A stretch of 64,000 bases of DNA from Sitta carolinensis (GCA_032173965.1 CM063287.1:6949859-7013858); one strand, 5' to 3'; positions 29,634 to 42,430 are shown, counted from the stretch's first letter. Numbers and translations are program-made. The notes: generated by a model from the sequence alone, not told the origin.

Positions 29634-31083
29634 CCATAGCTTAAATGATTCCTCATGTCTCAAACACTGGAATGATTTTATTTCTGCCAAGTCTCTCAAC
29701 TATCTAAAGATGTCACTGAAGACCACTTAAAGTAAAAAACCTGAGTGCTGCTAAGCAACCCAGAAAACATCATTACATGTTCAATTGTTTAGTGCATTGA
29801 AAAATTTCACACATATTGAGAATCCATGTATTCTGCACTCTAATGATGGTAATGTCTTCCACACAGAGGGAGAAAAGAAAATGCTGCAGAATATGTTCAT
29901 ATTTCAAAAAGGAATTGCTTATAAAGAACTAAAGATTTGATCAGATTTATACACTGTTTCTGCACATGGAACAGATTAGAAACAGATTCTCTCTTATCCA
30001 CTATTTCATACATGCTCCGGAAGCAAATTTACTAAGGAAAAACAGCACTTGTGTTTGTTTAACTAAAAAACTGAAGACATACCAGGATTCTTTTCCACTA
30101 TATAACAGAGTATTTTAAAAATGTATTCCACATCCAGACTCTTTAAATCAATGCTATTTTAACTGCTCCAGCTGCATATAAACAAAGGCCATCTAATGTA
30201 ATTTAATATTTCACCACTCCATATCACTTCTCACCTGTCGATGTGCCTACACACCCAGATAAAAGCAGACCAAGTCTCATATTCCTTCGATGAAACAAAG
30301 GATTTCCATATCCCAGCAAGGGTGGCATGCAAAACTATTCTTCATTTCAATTACACATAAATACAGATGTGTGTTTTTTCCATTTAAATGTAAGTATTTT
30401 ACACAGAGAGATATGGGTTTAAATGCAGATGATTTTAACCCCTTTCTGTTCAGCACATGGCTCACCTGTCACTCATCATGGCTCTGCACCACAGTGCAAT
30501 GTTCTGCACAAGAACTCCCTTACAACAAAGCTCCTGGTTTAATTAAACTGCATCCTAGTTTATACACCCCCAAGGAACACATCTCACCATAAAGATCATG
30601 GGGAATATCTTCAGAAGACATCAATGTAACTAAATGTAACAAAAATGCTTCAATGCATCACTTATAATGGACTTAAGATTTATTTTGGAATTATGGATTT
30701 CATTTTTTCCATCTCTCAAGATGCTTGGTCTTAAGTTACCAATCTTGTATATTCAACTGCCATAAATTTATTGCAGGCACAGTCTGAAAAGAACAGAGCC
30801 AATCAAAATAGACATAATCAAAGCCCTCCATTCACACTAAGTGATTAGCAATAAGAAAAAAAGGCACACTTAAAGGTTAAACCACTAATTCAGAGTGGTA
30901 ACACAGATTCCCCAAACCAAAGTTGGCTTAAAATGTAAAAAAGAAAAAATCATCACCTGTATGTAGAACAAAAAAAGAAGAGGTGAAAATGTATTTGAAA
31001 CACTGGCATATGTGGTAATCTCACCATGGAACCTTAGACTATGAAAACAATCAAAAAAATTTAAAGCTTTAAATAGCAAGGTA

Positions 31084-31325
31084 GAACAAGAGACAGTGGC
31101 AGAAGCTGATGGCCAGGAAGTTCCATCTGAACATGAGGAAGAATCTCCTTACAGAGCAGGGACCGAGCACTGGGACAGAGTGCCCAGAGACGGAGTGGAG
31201 TGTCCCTTCCTGGAGATATTCCAGACCCAGCTGGACATAGTCCAGTGCCATGTGCTCCAGGATGAACACTGAGACAGGAGCACATGATCTGCTGGGGTCC
31301 TTTTCTGACCCACTCAGTGAGGGAA
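31084..31325 (+). mobile_element. CR1 LINE fragment, 3' end
   Basis: This is the 3'-terminal part of a chicken-repeat-1 non-LTR retrotransposon on the plus strand. The order of recognisable blocks follows CR1: aagttccatctgaacatgag, then gagcactgggacagagtgcc, then cctggagatattccagaccc, then a decayed gatgatctgctggggtcc end. The 5' side is truncated, as usual for CR1. The final octamer-type tail is degraded. It is antisense to BICC1 and carries no coding capacity. Confidence 0.8.
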
Positions 31326-33279
31326 GAACAGCACAGACGTGTAACATGTTCCAGAAAACAAAAGCAGCCCTTAGAAATAACAGTATAAATCATCAGCATT
31401 ACCAGCTTCTCCCTCCAGTTATCCTTTAACATTGCTTCTTTCAGACCAGATTTACTTGGCTTAACACCAATTTTCAGATATGTTGTACTAGAGACCATTT
31501 AGCCCAGCTTGATTATAAAAATGTTGCAAGGTTTTCTCACAAGGAAATCTAGCATAATTCCCTTCTGAGTACCAAGTTTAAACAGATGAAGCTCATGAAC
31601 TGAGCTGTTCCACAAGCAGCAGAGTGGTATTTTGGGTTCGTTCTGCTTGTCATCTCATCACTAGTATGGACAATCATTCAAGCTTTTACACATGCTTTGC
31701 ACCAAGTAAGTGAGAAAAGACATACCTCAATCTTTTCAAGTACATAATTTGAACATGCAGATATATTTCACTTGAATGATCTGGAATGAGGCTTCATTTT
31801 TTTTCTTTCCTTGGCGCTCTTATAGTTCTTTGTTTTCAAAATGTCTAATATTATAGCAGCCAGAGCAAAATCCCATGGCATTATAACTTCTACAAATAGA
31901 CGTTAATTTTGAAAGTTAAAAAAGCTGTAGAGAAGGACTGAAAGACATAAAAAATTATCAACCTACAGCTTCTTAACATGTTGGACAGGTGCTAAGAAAA
32001 AAAAACCAATCAGAAAAACATTTCTATGAGATGGGGGAAAAGAAGTACCTATAAAACCTCAGCACCTACATACTGCATGCCTGCCAATAACCACATAAGC
32101 ACAATGTTTTTGCTTATTTTTCCTCCAAAAATTTTCACAGACCTGATACACATCACACAGTTTTAGGCAAAAATGAAACCAAGATTTTGCAAAGCCTCCC
32201 CAAGAGAAATTTACATATTGGAAAATGGATGGCTCATGCCTCACTTGCATCTACACAGGTTCCCAACAGGCAAAAAGCCAAAAGAGGAATGTGGACTCAC
32301 TATTTTCATACATTAATATTTGAGAAAAAGCTTCTCCATACAAGTTTATCAAGTTTTATACATAAGGAGTATTTTTCCAAGCTTTACACACCAGGGAAGT
32401 CCCGGAATTACATCAGAATGGGGAATGCAGCTGCCTTGTGGTTGGCATCAGCTACACTCACCAGCTATCTACCTCTGGGAAAACGCTCAGCACTCAAATC
32501 AGATGGGGCAAAGAAAAGCAATTTTTTCAAAGTCTCAAAGCAGCAAAACAGAGAAATTCCTTCTAGTCCAGTAAAGTTTCTACCAGCTGCATTTCAGCAC
32601 TTCTAGAAATAGCAACAGCTAAAACATTTAGCTACATACAAAACTATCACTTATCGAGGGCCAACTTCATCTTCAAAACATCCTCAGACAGCAGACTGTG
32701 TGGGTGTCCTGGAAAACACCTCCTAAAGCGACAAGCATGGCCCAGAAGTTCAGAGTCCCTCAGGAATGGGCCAAAATCCAGTATTTAAAGTTCTAGGACA
32801 TAGCGACCTGGGCAATTAAAAAAAGATATTAAGCAATAAAAAAGGAGCTTTACTCCACAGCATTCAGAAACTGTTGATCTCAAGATGCCAAATTCAAGAC
32901 ACAGCTGCTGGCAGCTGGCCATTTAGGAGATAGTCAGAATGACTGGAAATCGCATGCCTTTTAAATGTATCATCTATTATTGTCTTTTTCACCACAAGTG
33001 ATACATTTATAAAGATATTTTGTAAAAGTCTTTCACCCTCGAAGAAAAGAAACCTAAAGAACAAGTCATCTCCTGTTTGTTCTCACTCACATGCACAAGG
33101 AAGACACTTCCAGGAAGGATTAAATTGAGCAACGTGTCCTCCTGTGGTTTACACAACAGACTCCAAGCAGTAGAGATAACAGGACTGCACTCCAATCCCA
33201 GCTGCACTCCCCAGTCCTGTTTTCACAGCTTGCTCACATACCATCAGCAAGAAGACAAAGCTTAGGAGGATGTAGTGTA

Positions 33280-33745
33280 ATCCAGAGCACAGCAGCCCTG
33301 AACTACACCACCAGAACCAGCAAGGCCACTGCAGCCCAGGGCCAGTTCCCACCACTCAGCACCCAGTTAGTTTACCCCACCCTGGGGAGCGAACCCTGAC
33401 AAAGTCTCGGCCAAACCTCCGGCAGGCGAGAGGCACACAGAGGTAACCACAGCTACATCCTTGCAGGACCATCGATTCACAAGCTGCTGAAGGCAGCAAA
33501 GCAGCAGCACTCACGGGCAGCCACAGCAGATGCGTGTCCCAGCTCACCCAGGCAGGCTGCAGGGCTCCAGCTGTGCTCCCGGGGGCCACAGCACCCCAAC
33601 ACCATGACCTGCAGCCAAACAGAGCCCCCAGCACTTCTCGTGTGCAGGAGAGCCAACACCTGCCCTGGCAGCAGCTGTCTGACCCAGCCAGCATCCTGCC
33701 CTCCTGGGGGCCAGCACAACCAAAGGACCAAGACTGCTAAACATG
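33280..33745. other. GC-rich intronic stretch, unclassified
   Basis: This roughly 460-bp block is rich in GC, CAG and CTG words (for example aaggcagcaaagcagcagca) within AT-rich intron 1. Overlapping open frames of 112 and 127 codons exist on the minus strand. Their Cys/Leu/Ser/Gly-rich composition suggests chance frames, and I recognise no domain. It could be a decayed repeat or a regulatory element. Confidence 0.3.
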
Positions 33746-34261
33746 GGGTATATGCAGACTCGTTTTCCCAGCAGATGTTTCTCAATGCCCTCAGTAAGGC
33801 AAATTGACCCCTAAACTCAATCACGATTTTATCAGCTCTGGAGAACACCTCAGGCTGCAAACTACTATTTTTAATACTGGCAGTTGATTGCAGATTTATC
33901 TAAAAATGTACTTTTAGTCATCTTTAATACCTAACACTAATAAACACTGTGCTTTAATATTATAGTCCAATCTCAGATTGTTTTTTTTACTCAACAACTG
34001 AAATTATAGTTAAGAATCCTTTGATTCCTTTGCTGTCCAAAAGAGACAGCAGTGACCTCATTCCAGCACTGAACACTGCAAAAACTGCAGTCTCCAGATT
34101 TTATGGATTATTTCCTTTTCAGAAAAAGGGGAAAAATCATAAAATGACATTTTTTCTGCTTGTCCTGTCATTAGGCACCACTGAGAAGACTCTGGCTCCC
34201 TCTACTTCTATCCTCTGTCACACACACAATTCATATGGTGTTCCCTGTGCCTCCTCAAAAT

Positions 34262-35000
34262 TCAAGCTAAACAATCCCAGATGTCTCAGCCTCTCCTCCT
34301 GTGTCAGTTCTCCAGTCCCTCAGTAGTGTTGTGACCTTTTCCTGGATTTGTTCCAGAATGCCCATGTCTCTCTGCCACTGGGAAACCAGGGCTGACCCAG
34401 CACTCCTGATGTGTCTCACCAGGGCTGCACAGCGTGTTGGGCCCCTACCTGTGACAGTTTCCCCCCTTGGTGCAGCATTTCACATTCCATTTTGCTGACC
34501 TTCATGTAATTCCTCTGGGACATTTCTTCAGTTTGCCAGGGTCCTCTGAATGGCTGCCATCCATCTTCACATTCATGATGAATTTTTCCTTGCAAGCAAG
34601 GCAAAAGTCCAGCAAACCAGTTCCTGCTGTCACTTCCTTGATCACCTATCTGGAGGCTGACACGAAAGCATTCCAGAAACCTCCTACATGGCTTGTGTCC
34701 TGCCAGGCACTTGGCCCAGCAGAGAACAGAGGGGTTAAACTCCTCCATGGGGATCAACTGCAAACAGGAGCCCCCATCCAGCTGTTTCAAGGCCTCATCT
34801 GCTGCTTCTTCCCTATCAGATGGTCTGCAGCACCCACCTGTAAAACCACCCAGCACTCCCAAATGGCTGGTGGTGTGCTCCAAGGCAGAGCTCCTGCAAT
34901 CCTGCCACTCACATAAAAGGGCAACACCACCTCCTCAGCATCCCACTCTGAGCACCCTCGAGATGCTGTCACTGCAGGACTCCAGCCCCCAGAGCTATGC
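34262..35000 (-). mobile_element. CR1 LINE relic: endonuclease end joined to 3' region
   Basis: On the minus strand this reads as a decayed CR1 element. Translation near 34840-34640 gives GGCCRPSDREEAADEALKQL and then CRRFLECF. These parallel the CR1 endonuclease block (YRPPDQ...DEAF..QL, then SRRFLEC) as I recall it. The frame then passes into sequence matching the far 3' half (a DGWQPFRGPWQTEE-like stretch, then gtgagacacatcaggagtgc, then gaggagaggctgagacatct). Most of the reverse transcriptase is therefore missing between them. Several substitutions and stops show it is inactive. The upstream limit near 35000 is approximate. Confidence 0.7.
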
Positions 35001-38000
35001 CATCACACCTCTCCAGCCTCAAGGAGATGATCTCCCTGCAGTTCCACCCATCTGCTACCCAGGCATTACCAGCAGGAATGTTCCCACACACATGGGTTTC
35101 CCAGGAAAGCTTTTCCTGGAACAATCCTGCAGGCACATGCCTATGGTGATAGTTTCTGTGCCCTGGTGTCTACTACCTTCAGTAGAGCTGCACAGCAGGA
35201 GAACACCTAGGACAGAACAGAGTTGCTACACGCCCATCAACCTTGCCATGAAATCTGGCTTGCAGCAGAAAAATTAAATGAAGTTATGCTACCCACGCAA
35301 GTGTTCAGAGTAATGTATTTGTTTTTAATCCCACATCCATCACACCCCTCTTTTTCTGCAGAGACATCAAGAGTTTTTCCACCCAATATCCAAAAACCGC
35401 TTTCACACCTGAGAAACTCATTGATTACTCAGATTCCTTAGACTGTTTATCTAGTGAGATAGCACTCTCACTCAGGAGTGCTCCTTCAAAACGCCAATAA
35501 AACTTGAACATGAAATTATTTATTCCAGTAAAGAAGAAATCACTGCAGACATCTTTACATAAATCAGCTATAAAAGTCACTGAAACATGAAGAGTTCCTT
35601 TGCTTCATGCAACACACTCATCCTGGTCTGAGGCAGAGACAAGAAACAAAAGCAAATACTGAACAAAAGATGAGGCCGCGTTCAAAGAATGGTTTGAATT
35701 GCTTAAGTCAAAATTATTTTAGAAACTACCACTCCTTAATAGGTAGCTTCTTAAAGAAGAAAACCTTAAATCAAGCACTCATTCTTTCAGATAGCTTATT
35801 AGGTGTATTTCAGACAGCTTATTAGCTGAACTCCAGCTCGTGTAGTCATACTAGTTTTTAAGCTCAAAGTTCATGAAAGTCACCACAGAGTCTTGACAGC
35901 AAAGGTCACAACTGCAAAAGTGTTTTTTAAAAAGCTATTAGTTCTTTGACACAGAGGTTTGAAATTAAAGAAAACGAGCATGTTTCATTGTTTGAGAGGC
36001 ACAGAGCCAAGAGCCTGAAATGAGTACTCAAAATAGGACATATTTTCCAGTGGAGGTAAAGATTACAATATAACCAACAGGAATGTGCAAGCCAGCAATA
36101 CTTAACTCAGCAGCTCATGCCAAACCATGATAGTCCGTTGTACAACTTGAACACTGAAACTTGAGAAAGTGGTATTATTACAATTGTTAATAGTGGAATG
36201 CAGGAACTACAAGTCACACAAATTCATTTCATGTATTTATTTTTTGTAGAAATAGACTATTCAGCCCTTTGGGGATTTGAAAACCTGACAAAGAACTTGG
36301 ATTCTTTTTTCCTGCTACATATAAGTTAAAAACCAAATGTAAATGCTATTAGGAAGGTTCCAATTTCCCCACAACTATGTCCTTGTATAGGTTATGCTGA
36401 CACATAACAAGGAAAAAAATATAATAAAAACCACCAACAGAAATCTCACAATTTAGTAGAAAACCTCCACATTTCTTCCTCTAGGAAAAGCAGCTGTGGT
36501 TAGGACCTACTAAAATAAAGAGTAAGATATTTCAGTATGAATTTGGTCATAGACAAGACATAGTTCTCAACCCTTGGGGCTCCAAGAGGGACAAGGGAAC
36601 TGTAAACAGGAGTATAAATCAACAGCACTCTGAGTATGTTTAACTTGAGCTGCAAGCAAGGTACTCTAATTATTTGAAGAACCACAGTACACTTAGCTTT
36701 ATTGTACAGATTTCTGCCATCATCACAAACAAACAAACAAAAAAAAATCCAGGGGAATATCAGTATTTCCTGCTTAGCCATTTAAACATAAAACCCCAAA
36801 ATAAATTTAACATGGAACTTGCCCTCCCCTGCACCATCACAGGAACATTATGATTGTCTGCTAGGCAGCCAACTTGCTCAAAATCTGTATTTTCAGGGTC
36901 TAGCCTCTAATAAAACCATTGTTGGCAGCACTCAGAAGCAGCCTGGGTTTCTTAGAATATCTGTCTTCTTTAGCACATTCCAATGAAAGTGATTTTCTTC
37001 CCCCCCCACTCCACTTGCCGCAAACTTTGCCTGCCACACATCTCGATTTATCATTTGCTGCAGATGAAACACACTAGTGCAGAAGACTATGAAAAGTACT
37101 GAAGTAAACTTTCCAAGAGTTGTGCCTTAAATAGGGAAAATATACTTGTTTAAACACAAGTTTCACCTGATGGATCAGCAAACAAAAGCTGGTTATGGTT
37201 ATCATCCAGGCATCAGAAAGAGGCATTTTGTAAGCACATTCAAGATCTGACAATGGTCTCAGGGTGACCTTTAGGCAAAGGAATTAACAATTGATTTACA
37301 GTAAGTTTCGCCTGGATTAAATCCTGCAAAAAAAAGTTATCTATGCATTTGTGTCACCTCCCCCAAAGAAAAACAGAGCTTGTTTTGGCAGAAAATTACT
37401 AGATGAGCATTTCTCTAGCTCCCCATGACAGAAAGCACCAAAATAGAGGGAGGAGGATGGGGAGAGCTCACTCAACTCCTCGAGTCTACATTACATAAAC
37501 TCAGATTGACATGATTCCTATAATTCTGGCCTTCTCCAGCTGACCCATGACATAACCAATGCAGCCAGTACCAATCCCACTGCTATTTTCCAAGGTGTGC
37601 TTTTCTTCATGTGTTTGCTTATCAATAAATAGTCAGGCAAATGCTGAATTACCTCATATGGGAAAAAAATCCCAGCAAAACAAATAAAAACACAGAACAA
37701 AACAACTACCACCAAGTTTTAGATGCCTAATTAAAATTACACTGAGGAGTACTCAAAATGAAAGATTATGCATAAAAAAATACAAAACAGGGTGAAGAAA
37801 AACAGACTTTTAACGAGTATAGTTTTGTTCTTTAATGAAAGAGCCACATATAATACAGGCCCACACACCATTGCTAGATTTAGACTCTTATTAAAAACAG
37901 CATGGATTTGGTTTTTAGGAAACTGCTATCATGTGATAGTGCATTATAAAGTCACAAAGTATTCAACTGTAAGTGCTTAAACCACACATATCACAAAAAA

Positions 38001-41000
38001 ACCCCTACATCTGCTAAAGACATGACAAAGGATTACTTAAAATGTAAGACTGGCATGCCATTTTTGTAACCAAGAATGAGACACTCCATGCAAACAAAAA
38101 AAGGTGTTGCTTTCTTTGGTTTGTTTTTTTTTAATGTTCATGGCCAACTTGTCTGAGCCCACTGATGGCTGTAACATTAGCTGACAGATTTTGGACAGCT
38201 TTCCAAGTTTACTGTTCTGCATCCTGACAATTCTCAGCTCCTATGGTAACAGGCACTCAAACACACACTAAGTAAATCATCCCACAATATGAAGGCACCT
38301 GAGCATTTAGCAGAATTTGTGCACAGCAGCTGCAATTAATATGGAAATACTACTAGGAAATATCATCTTCTGTCACAGAAAAGAACAGCTGATCTGTGTT
38401 ACTCATATTGGCCTCCTAGCAAAATAAAAATTATTCTAGAAGTATCTTCAACAAACTGACACACACATGAGGCATAAGAGACCTTACACCCCACTGCAAA
38501 ATGAGATTTATTATGGGATGCAATTTCAGTCACCAATGTGCAAGTAATAAAAGTGTCATACAAAGAAGATGAAGACAAGGAAAAAACAGTTCTTATTTGC
38601 AAGAGGTTTACCAAAGCTTTTGCAATATCTGATATTCCAAACAGAACCATTCAAGAAATACCAGTACAATTATTTTAAAATGCGGGGAGAAAATTAGCAG
38701 CAGAAGCATCCTCAAATCTATTAAAATTTTCTGACACCTCAGGTCAGATTTGATTTCTGCTTCAGATAAAACTGGTAGCAAACTACCTGCACCTCTTCTT
38801 TTTTGAGAGAGAGCTACCAAGTTCCTGCTCGGGCACTTACTGCAGTTACCCTGTCTCTCACAGGAAGGTGCCCCAGTGCCCTCGCGAGCTGCAGTCTGCT
38901 ATTCCCAGGTGAGCCTGACTGGGATCAGCCCTCAGGAAACTGCCCACGAGCTACCAGCTGTGGGAAAGATAAAACAACCGCAGCAGCAACACATGTAGAA
39001 CTCAGCAATACAAAAAGTAACCAAAGCACTGAGCTGAACATGGAGCTGCTGCATATTCTTTCTCCCAGATAGTTTTTCTTACATTTCATGATTAGTACGG
39101 TAAACAACAGATGTGCATGAGCAAAAAAACCACCAAGGCACCCCCAAGCAAGAATGAGAACATTTCCTGATAACTTCCTTCAACAGATGCTCTTTCAAAC
39201 TTGGCTCTAAAGACAACTGAACTAAAGACTCACAACTCCATAATATAAGAAAGAATATCTTCTAGTGATCACCCCACCGAATTTTTTTAATTACTTAAAA
39301 AGTAACTTTACCAAGTGTAAACAAGTTATCTAGTAGCTGGTTAAGGCAAAAGAAGAGCCTTTAAGCATCTAATATGAACAAAAATTTGGTATTTACATTA
39401 GCCTGATTTAAAAAAAAAATAATTATGAAACATTGGCTAACTTTTGGAAATCAGCTAACTGCTCATCATTACTTGGATTGAAGAGATGTTTCTCTTCCAT
39501 GATACAATTTCTGCATATTTTAAGAACCTCCAGTGAAAGACCTGGTATTAGAAACCATAGGGAACACAACCCTACAAATTATATAACAAAAGTTTGTTCC
39601 TGAACATGGCTCACACAGCTTCCTTTCCATTCTCCCTTTCCTACTACGGCAAGTCAAAGCTTCCACTCCCAAAAGACGGACACAAAAGGTGGGGAGGGTA
39701 GGAGAAGTTAAAAAATAAAATCAAGTTTGGCTTGTAATCAGCATCATAACTACCTCTGAATTTCTGGGTACCAGTTACAGATCTGGCTTCACAATGCTTT
39801 TCAAGAGCTGTTTGGTGCTTGAGGTACTTGTAAGTCAAGAGATGGGACAAATACTTGTAAAGCACAGAGAGGAAGCAGAAAGGGAATTGACAGAAAGTGA
39901 CAATGTTTAATAAACAGTTTGATTTTCTCACAGAAAGAATTACTGTTTGCTTCTTGTTTCCTAATAAACAGTTTTTCATTAACAGTAAGCCAGGCAGTTC
40001 AGATTTTCACATAAAGCCACTTATTTCCAAGTCCAACAAACTTTCCACCACAACAAGGATAACTACCTGATAAAAACCCTCCTCAAACCTGAAGATTGTG
40101 TACTCTAGAGAAGGCATAGAGCAACCTCACCTCAAAAACCAGGCAGCATTCCGCTTGCATTTACTCACTATGCTCTATCAGTCACATACTTTTATATCTT
40201 TTATTCTTCTTATAAAGATAAGAAACAAAACTTGGAAAAGGAGCAAAGAAAAATCTTACATTTTGACACTGGCTACTTCTGGGTCACACGACCTCTACAG
40301 TATTTGTTTTCTGCTTGGAAGCTTTGTTTACCCCTTCATGCTTACTACGTCAGGCAGTAGCAGAAAGGACTGTATGAGGAATGAGATAATGGAAAAAGCT
40401 AAGGCAACTTTCATCTTCTTACAGAACTCTAACTTTTGTCCCTTCTCTACCACTTCCTATACAGAAATAGCCATGTGGTTTTGGTTTTCAGACACTTTGA
40501 TGAGCACACCTTTATAAATAGTTGTTGCTGCTCTGTTTCTCCAAATTCCTTTCTCTTTACTGCATTACACAATGAGATTTTTCCTACTAGCACTAAAGTA
40601 TTAACTGATTAAAAATTAACTCGCCCCCAGGAGAGAGCATCTCAATTTAAAAAATTCCAATCGTTGTAGTCACCAAGTCAAACCGCAGCTCTTCAGTGAC
40701 CAACCCAACTCCGCACTCCTGTTCTCCTGCTTGCTCCCAGCCTCCCCTCCACAGCTGCAAGGAGGCAGGCAGGTGCCCTGACGGGATGCTCTGGTAGGGA
40801 GCACTTAAAAGTTTCTAGTAAGTGTCTTCCTTGTTACATACTACGTGAAACATTTGTCAAGGGTTTGTCTGTTCTGCAAATGTACACAAATATGTGAGTT
40901 ACCACGCTAGCGTAACAGTAAATGTTTACGAAACAGTAGTTCCAAAGGAAAAAAGCGCCCTCTTGAAATCACCACTGTCTCTTCTTGTTGATCCAGACAC

Positions 41001-41823
41001 ACCCTAAGATTTGACACCGTAAGGCCTGAAACTGACCTCGGTTCTCACGGGCTCCTCAGATCAAACAGCCGGGAACACCCCGGAGGGATTACCCCGCTCA
41101 GCAGTATCCTCAACTGCTTCAAACCTACTCGTGTTCTGCAGCAACAAAACCAGCAATTACTACTCCTGTTTTGTCCAAAGCTGCCTCTGTAACTTCTACT
41201 GTGAGCAGATAATTCAAAACACACTGGGATAAAATATGTAGCCTCAAGGAAAGAAGAAAAAAAAAAACTTCAAAAAAAGCCCAGAAAGCGGAGCCAAGGG
41301 CCGAGCGGTCCCACGGCGGCGGCGGCCGCTGTCAGCTCTGCGGAGCCGTGCCCGCTCCCCCGGCCGGGACGCCCGGCCCCGGCGGCCCCCTGCCCGCTAG
41401 CCTGTTCCTCGAAAGCCGGGAGCCCGCACCTCCCTGCCCGAGCGGGATGTCGCGTTTTCCCGATGGAACTCTGAGGGACGGGGACCCCGCGAGCGGCAGC
41501 GCCGCGGGACGAGCCCCGGCACCACCCGCGACACCGGCCGCAGGCGGCATCGGCCACCCGGACTACGGGCCCGGGGCGCTGGGCTGCGCTCCGCGGGCAC
41601 GAGGAGCCGCCTGCCCCGGCCACAGAGGCCGGGACCGGCCCGCGGGGCTCCCGCCGAGCCAGGCCCGCGTCCCGCGCCCAGGGAAGGGGCTGACAGGACG
41701 GGGCTCCCGTTCCGCCGGGGCCGGGGCAGCCAAGGCAAGGCACGGCCGGGGCCGGGGCCCCCTCTCGCCCCTCCCGGCCGCCGCCCCGCGCCCCCCGGGC
41801 ACCGCCGCCGCTCCCGCCCTCAC

Positions 41824-42025
41824 CTTGGAGCATAGCCTCCAGTTTCTTCCTGTCCACCCGGAATCGCTCCTCGCCCCACTCGGGGCTGTGCAGGGGCCGC
41901 GGCGGCCCGGCCGAGTCCTCCTCGGAGCCGGGCGCGGGCGAGTCGGCGCTGCGCTCGCTGTTGGAGCCCGGGTCGGAGAGCGGCTGGGGCAGGTACCCGC
42001 TCAGCGGGTCGCACTGCGCCGCCAT
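41824..42025 (-). CDS. BICC1: BICC1 exon 1, coding part (protein N-terminus)
   Basis: This is the first coding exon of Bicaudal C homolog 1, a cytoplasmic RNA-binding protein with N-terminal KH domains and a C-terminal polymerising SAM domain. It controls translation and stability of target mRNAs in kidney-tubule, left-right and Wnt-related contexts (family knowledge). Seen here: an ATG at 42025 in good context (G at -3, G at +4), then 67 codons plus one base. Diagnostic stretches are SDPGSNSERSADSP (residues 17-30) and GEERFRVDRKKLEAMLQ (51-67), which match the vertebrate BICC1 N-terminus as I recall it. The exon ends in phase 1 at a donor reading CAAG|GTGAGG on the minus strand (GT at 41823-41822). 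The leading MAAQCDPLSGYLPQPL appears longer than the mammalian counterpart. No KH domain is encoded yet; this part is Ser/Pro/Glu-rich and probably disordered. The frame stays open both upstream of the ATG and past the donor, but the conserved residues and the junction with exon 2 fix these limits. Confidence 0.93.
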
Positions 42026-42259
42026 GGCGCTGCCCGGCGGCCGCCGCCCCGGGCCCCACTCGGCCGCCTCCCCGCGGGACGCTATCTGCCCCCACAGCCG
42101 CCCGGCCGGCGCATCCCAGCCGCCGCCGCACCGAGCCCCGGCGCCGCCCGCCTCTGCCCGCGGCTCCCCGCCGAGTGAGCGCGGCCCCGGCCCGGCGGCG
42201 TCCGCGGCTCGGCGGCGCCCCCAGCCCGCCCGCAGCCCGCACAGCATCCCCACCTCCAT
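42026..42259 (-). other. BICC1: BICC1 5' leader with in-frame upstream ATG
   Basis: The GC-rich stretch directly upstream of the BICC1 start codon is probably mostly 5' UTR. It stays open in the BICC1 frame for 78 codons, back to an ATG at 42259 (start MEVGMLCGLRAGWG). That ATG has C at -3 and G at +4, a weaker context than the conserved ATG at 42025. The extension is rich in Gly, Ala and Arg, as expected for any open frame in a CpG island, and I recall no counterpart in other BICC1 proteins. I treat it as untranslated leader. The transcription start cannot be placed from sequence alone. Confidence 0.45.
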
Positions 42260-42269
42260 TGGGCTGCCG

Positions 42270-42304
42270 CCCGCCGGGGAGGGGCCGGGGATATCCCCGG
42301 CGGG
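42270..42304. repeat. GC-rich inverted repeat with inner palindrome in BICC1 promoter/leader
   Basis: An 11-bp arm at 42270-42280 (cccgccgggga) has its exact reverse complement at 42294-42304 (tccccggcggg). Nested inside is an 18-nt perfect palindrome at 42284-42301, gccggggatatccccggc. In RNA the two alternatives are mutually exclusive hairpins of high GC content. It lies about 10 to 45 bp upstream of the in-frame upstream ATG at 42259, so it is in either the core promoter or the 5' UTR. Confidence 0.8.
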
Positions 42305-42430
42305 AGGGGGCAGCGCCGCGGCCCCGGCGGAGGGCGGGGAGGCGCGCAGGGAGGGAGGGCAGGGGAGGAGAGGGGAGATGCCACCGCCCCCAGCGGCACC
42401 GCCCCCGCCTCCGGGCGCTGGGCCGGGGTC

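Larger units (their letters stand above)
9236..41823 (-). other. BICC1: BICC1 intron 1
   Basis: This 32,588-bp intron is bounded by GTGAGG at 41823 and TTTTACAG ending at 9236. Apart from the repeats and GC-rich patches listed separately, it is AT-rich sequence with frequent short A or T runs and no supported gene. Stretches with nothing I can identify are 9.2-12.7, 12.8-14.8, 15.5-28.4, 29.2-31.0, 31.4-33.2 and 35.1-41.2 kb. Long first introns often hold enhancers, but these cannot be recognised without cross-species alignment. Confidence 0.85.

Noticed and set aside
34693..35277. 194-codon plus-strand frame
   Set aside because: It runs antisense through the CR1 relic and resembles no known protein.
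37518..37715. 65-codon minus-strand frame with two hydrophobic stretches (start MVVVVLFCVFICF)
   Set aside because: It looks membrane-like, but T-rich intron DNA yields such Phe/Val/Leu frames. No family or promoter supports it.
40098..40517. 139-codon plus-strand frame
   Set aside because: AT-rich intron sequence of mixed composition, with no recognisable domain or splice context.
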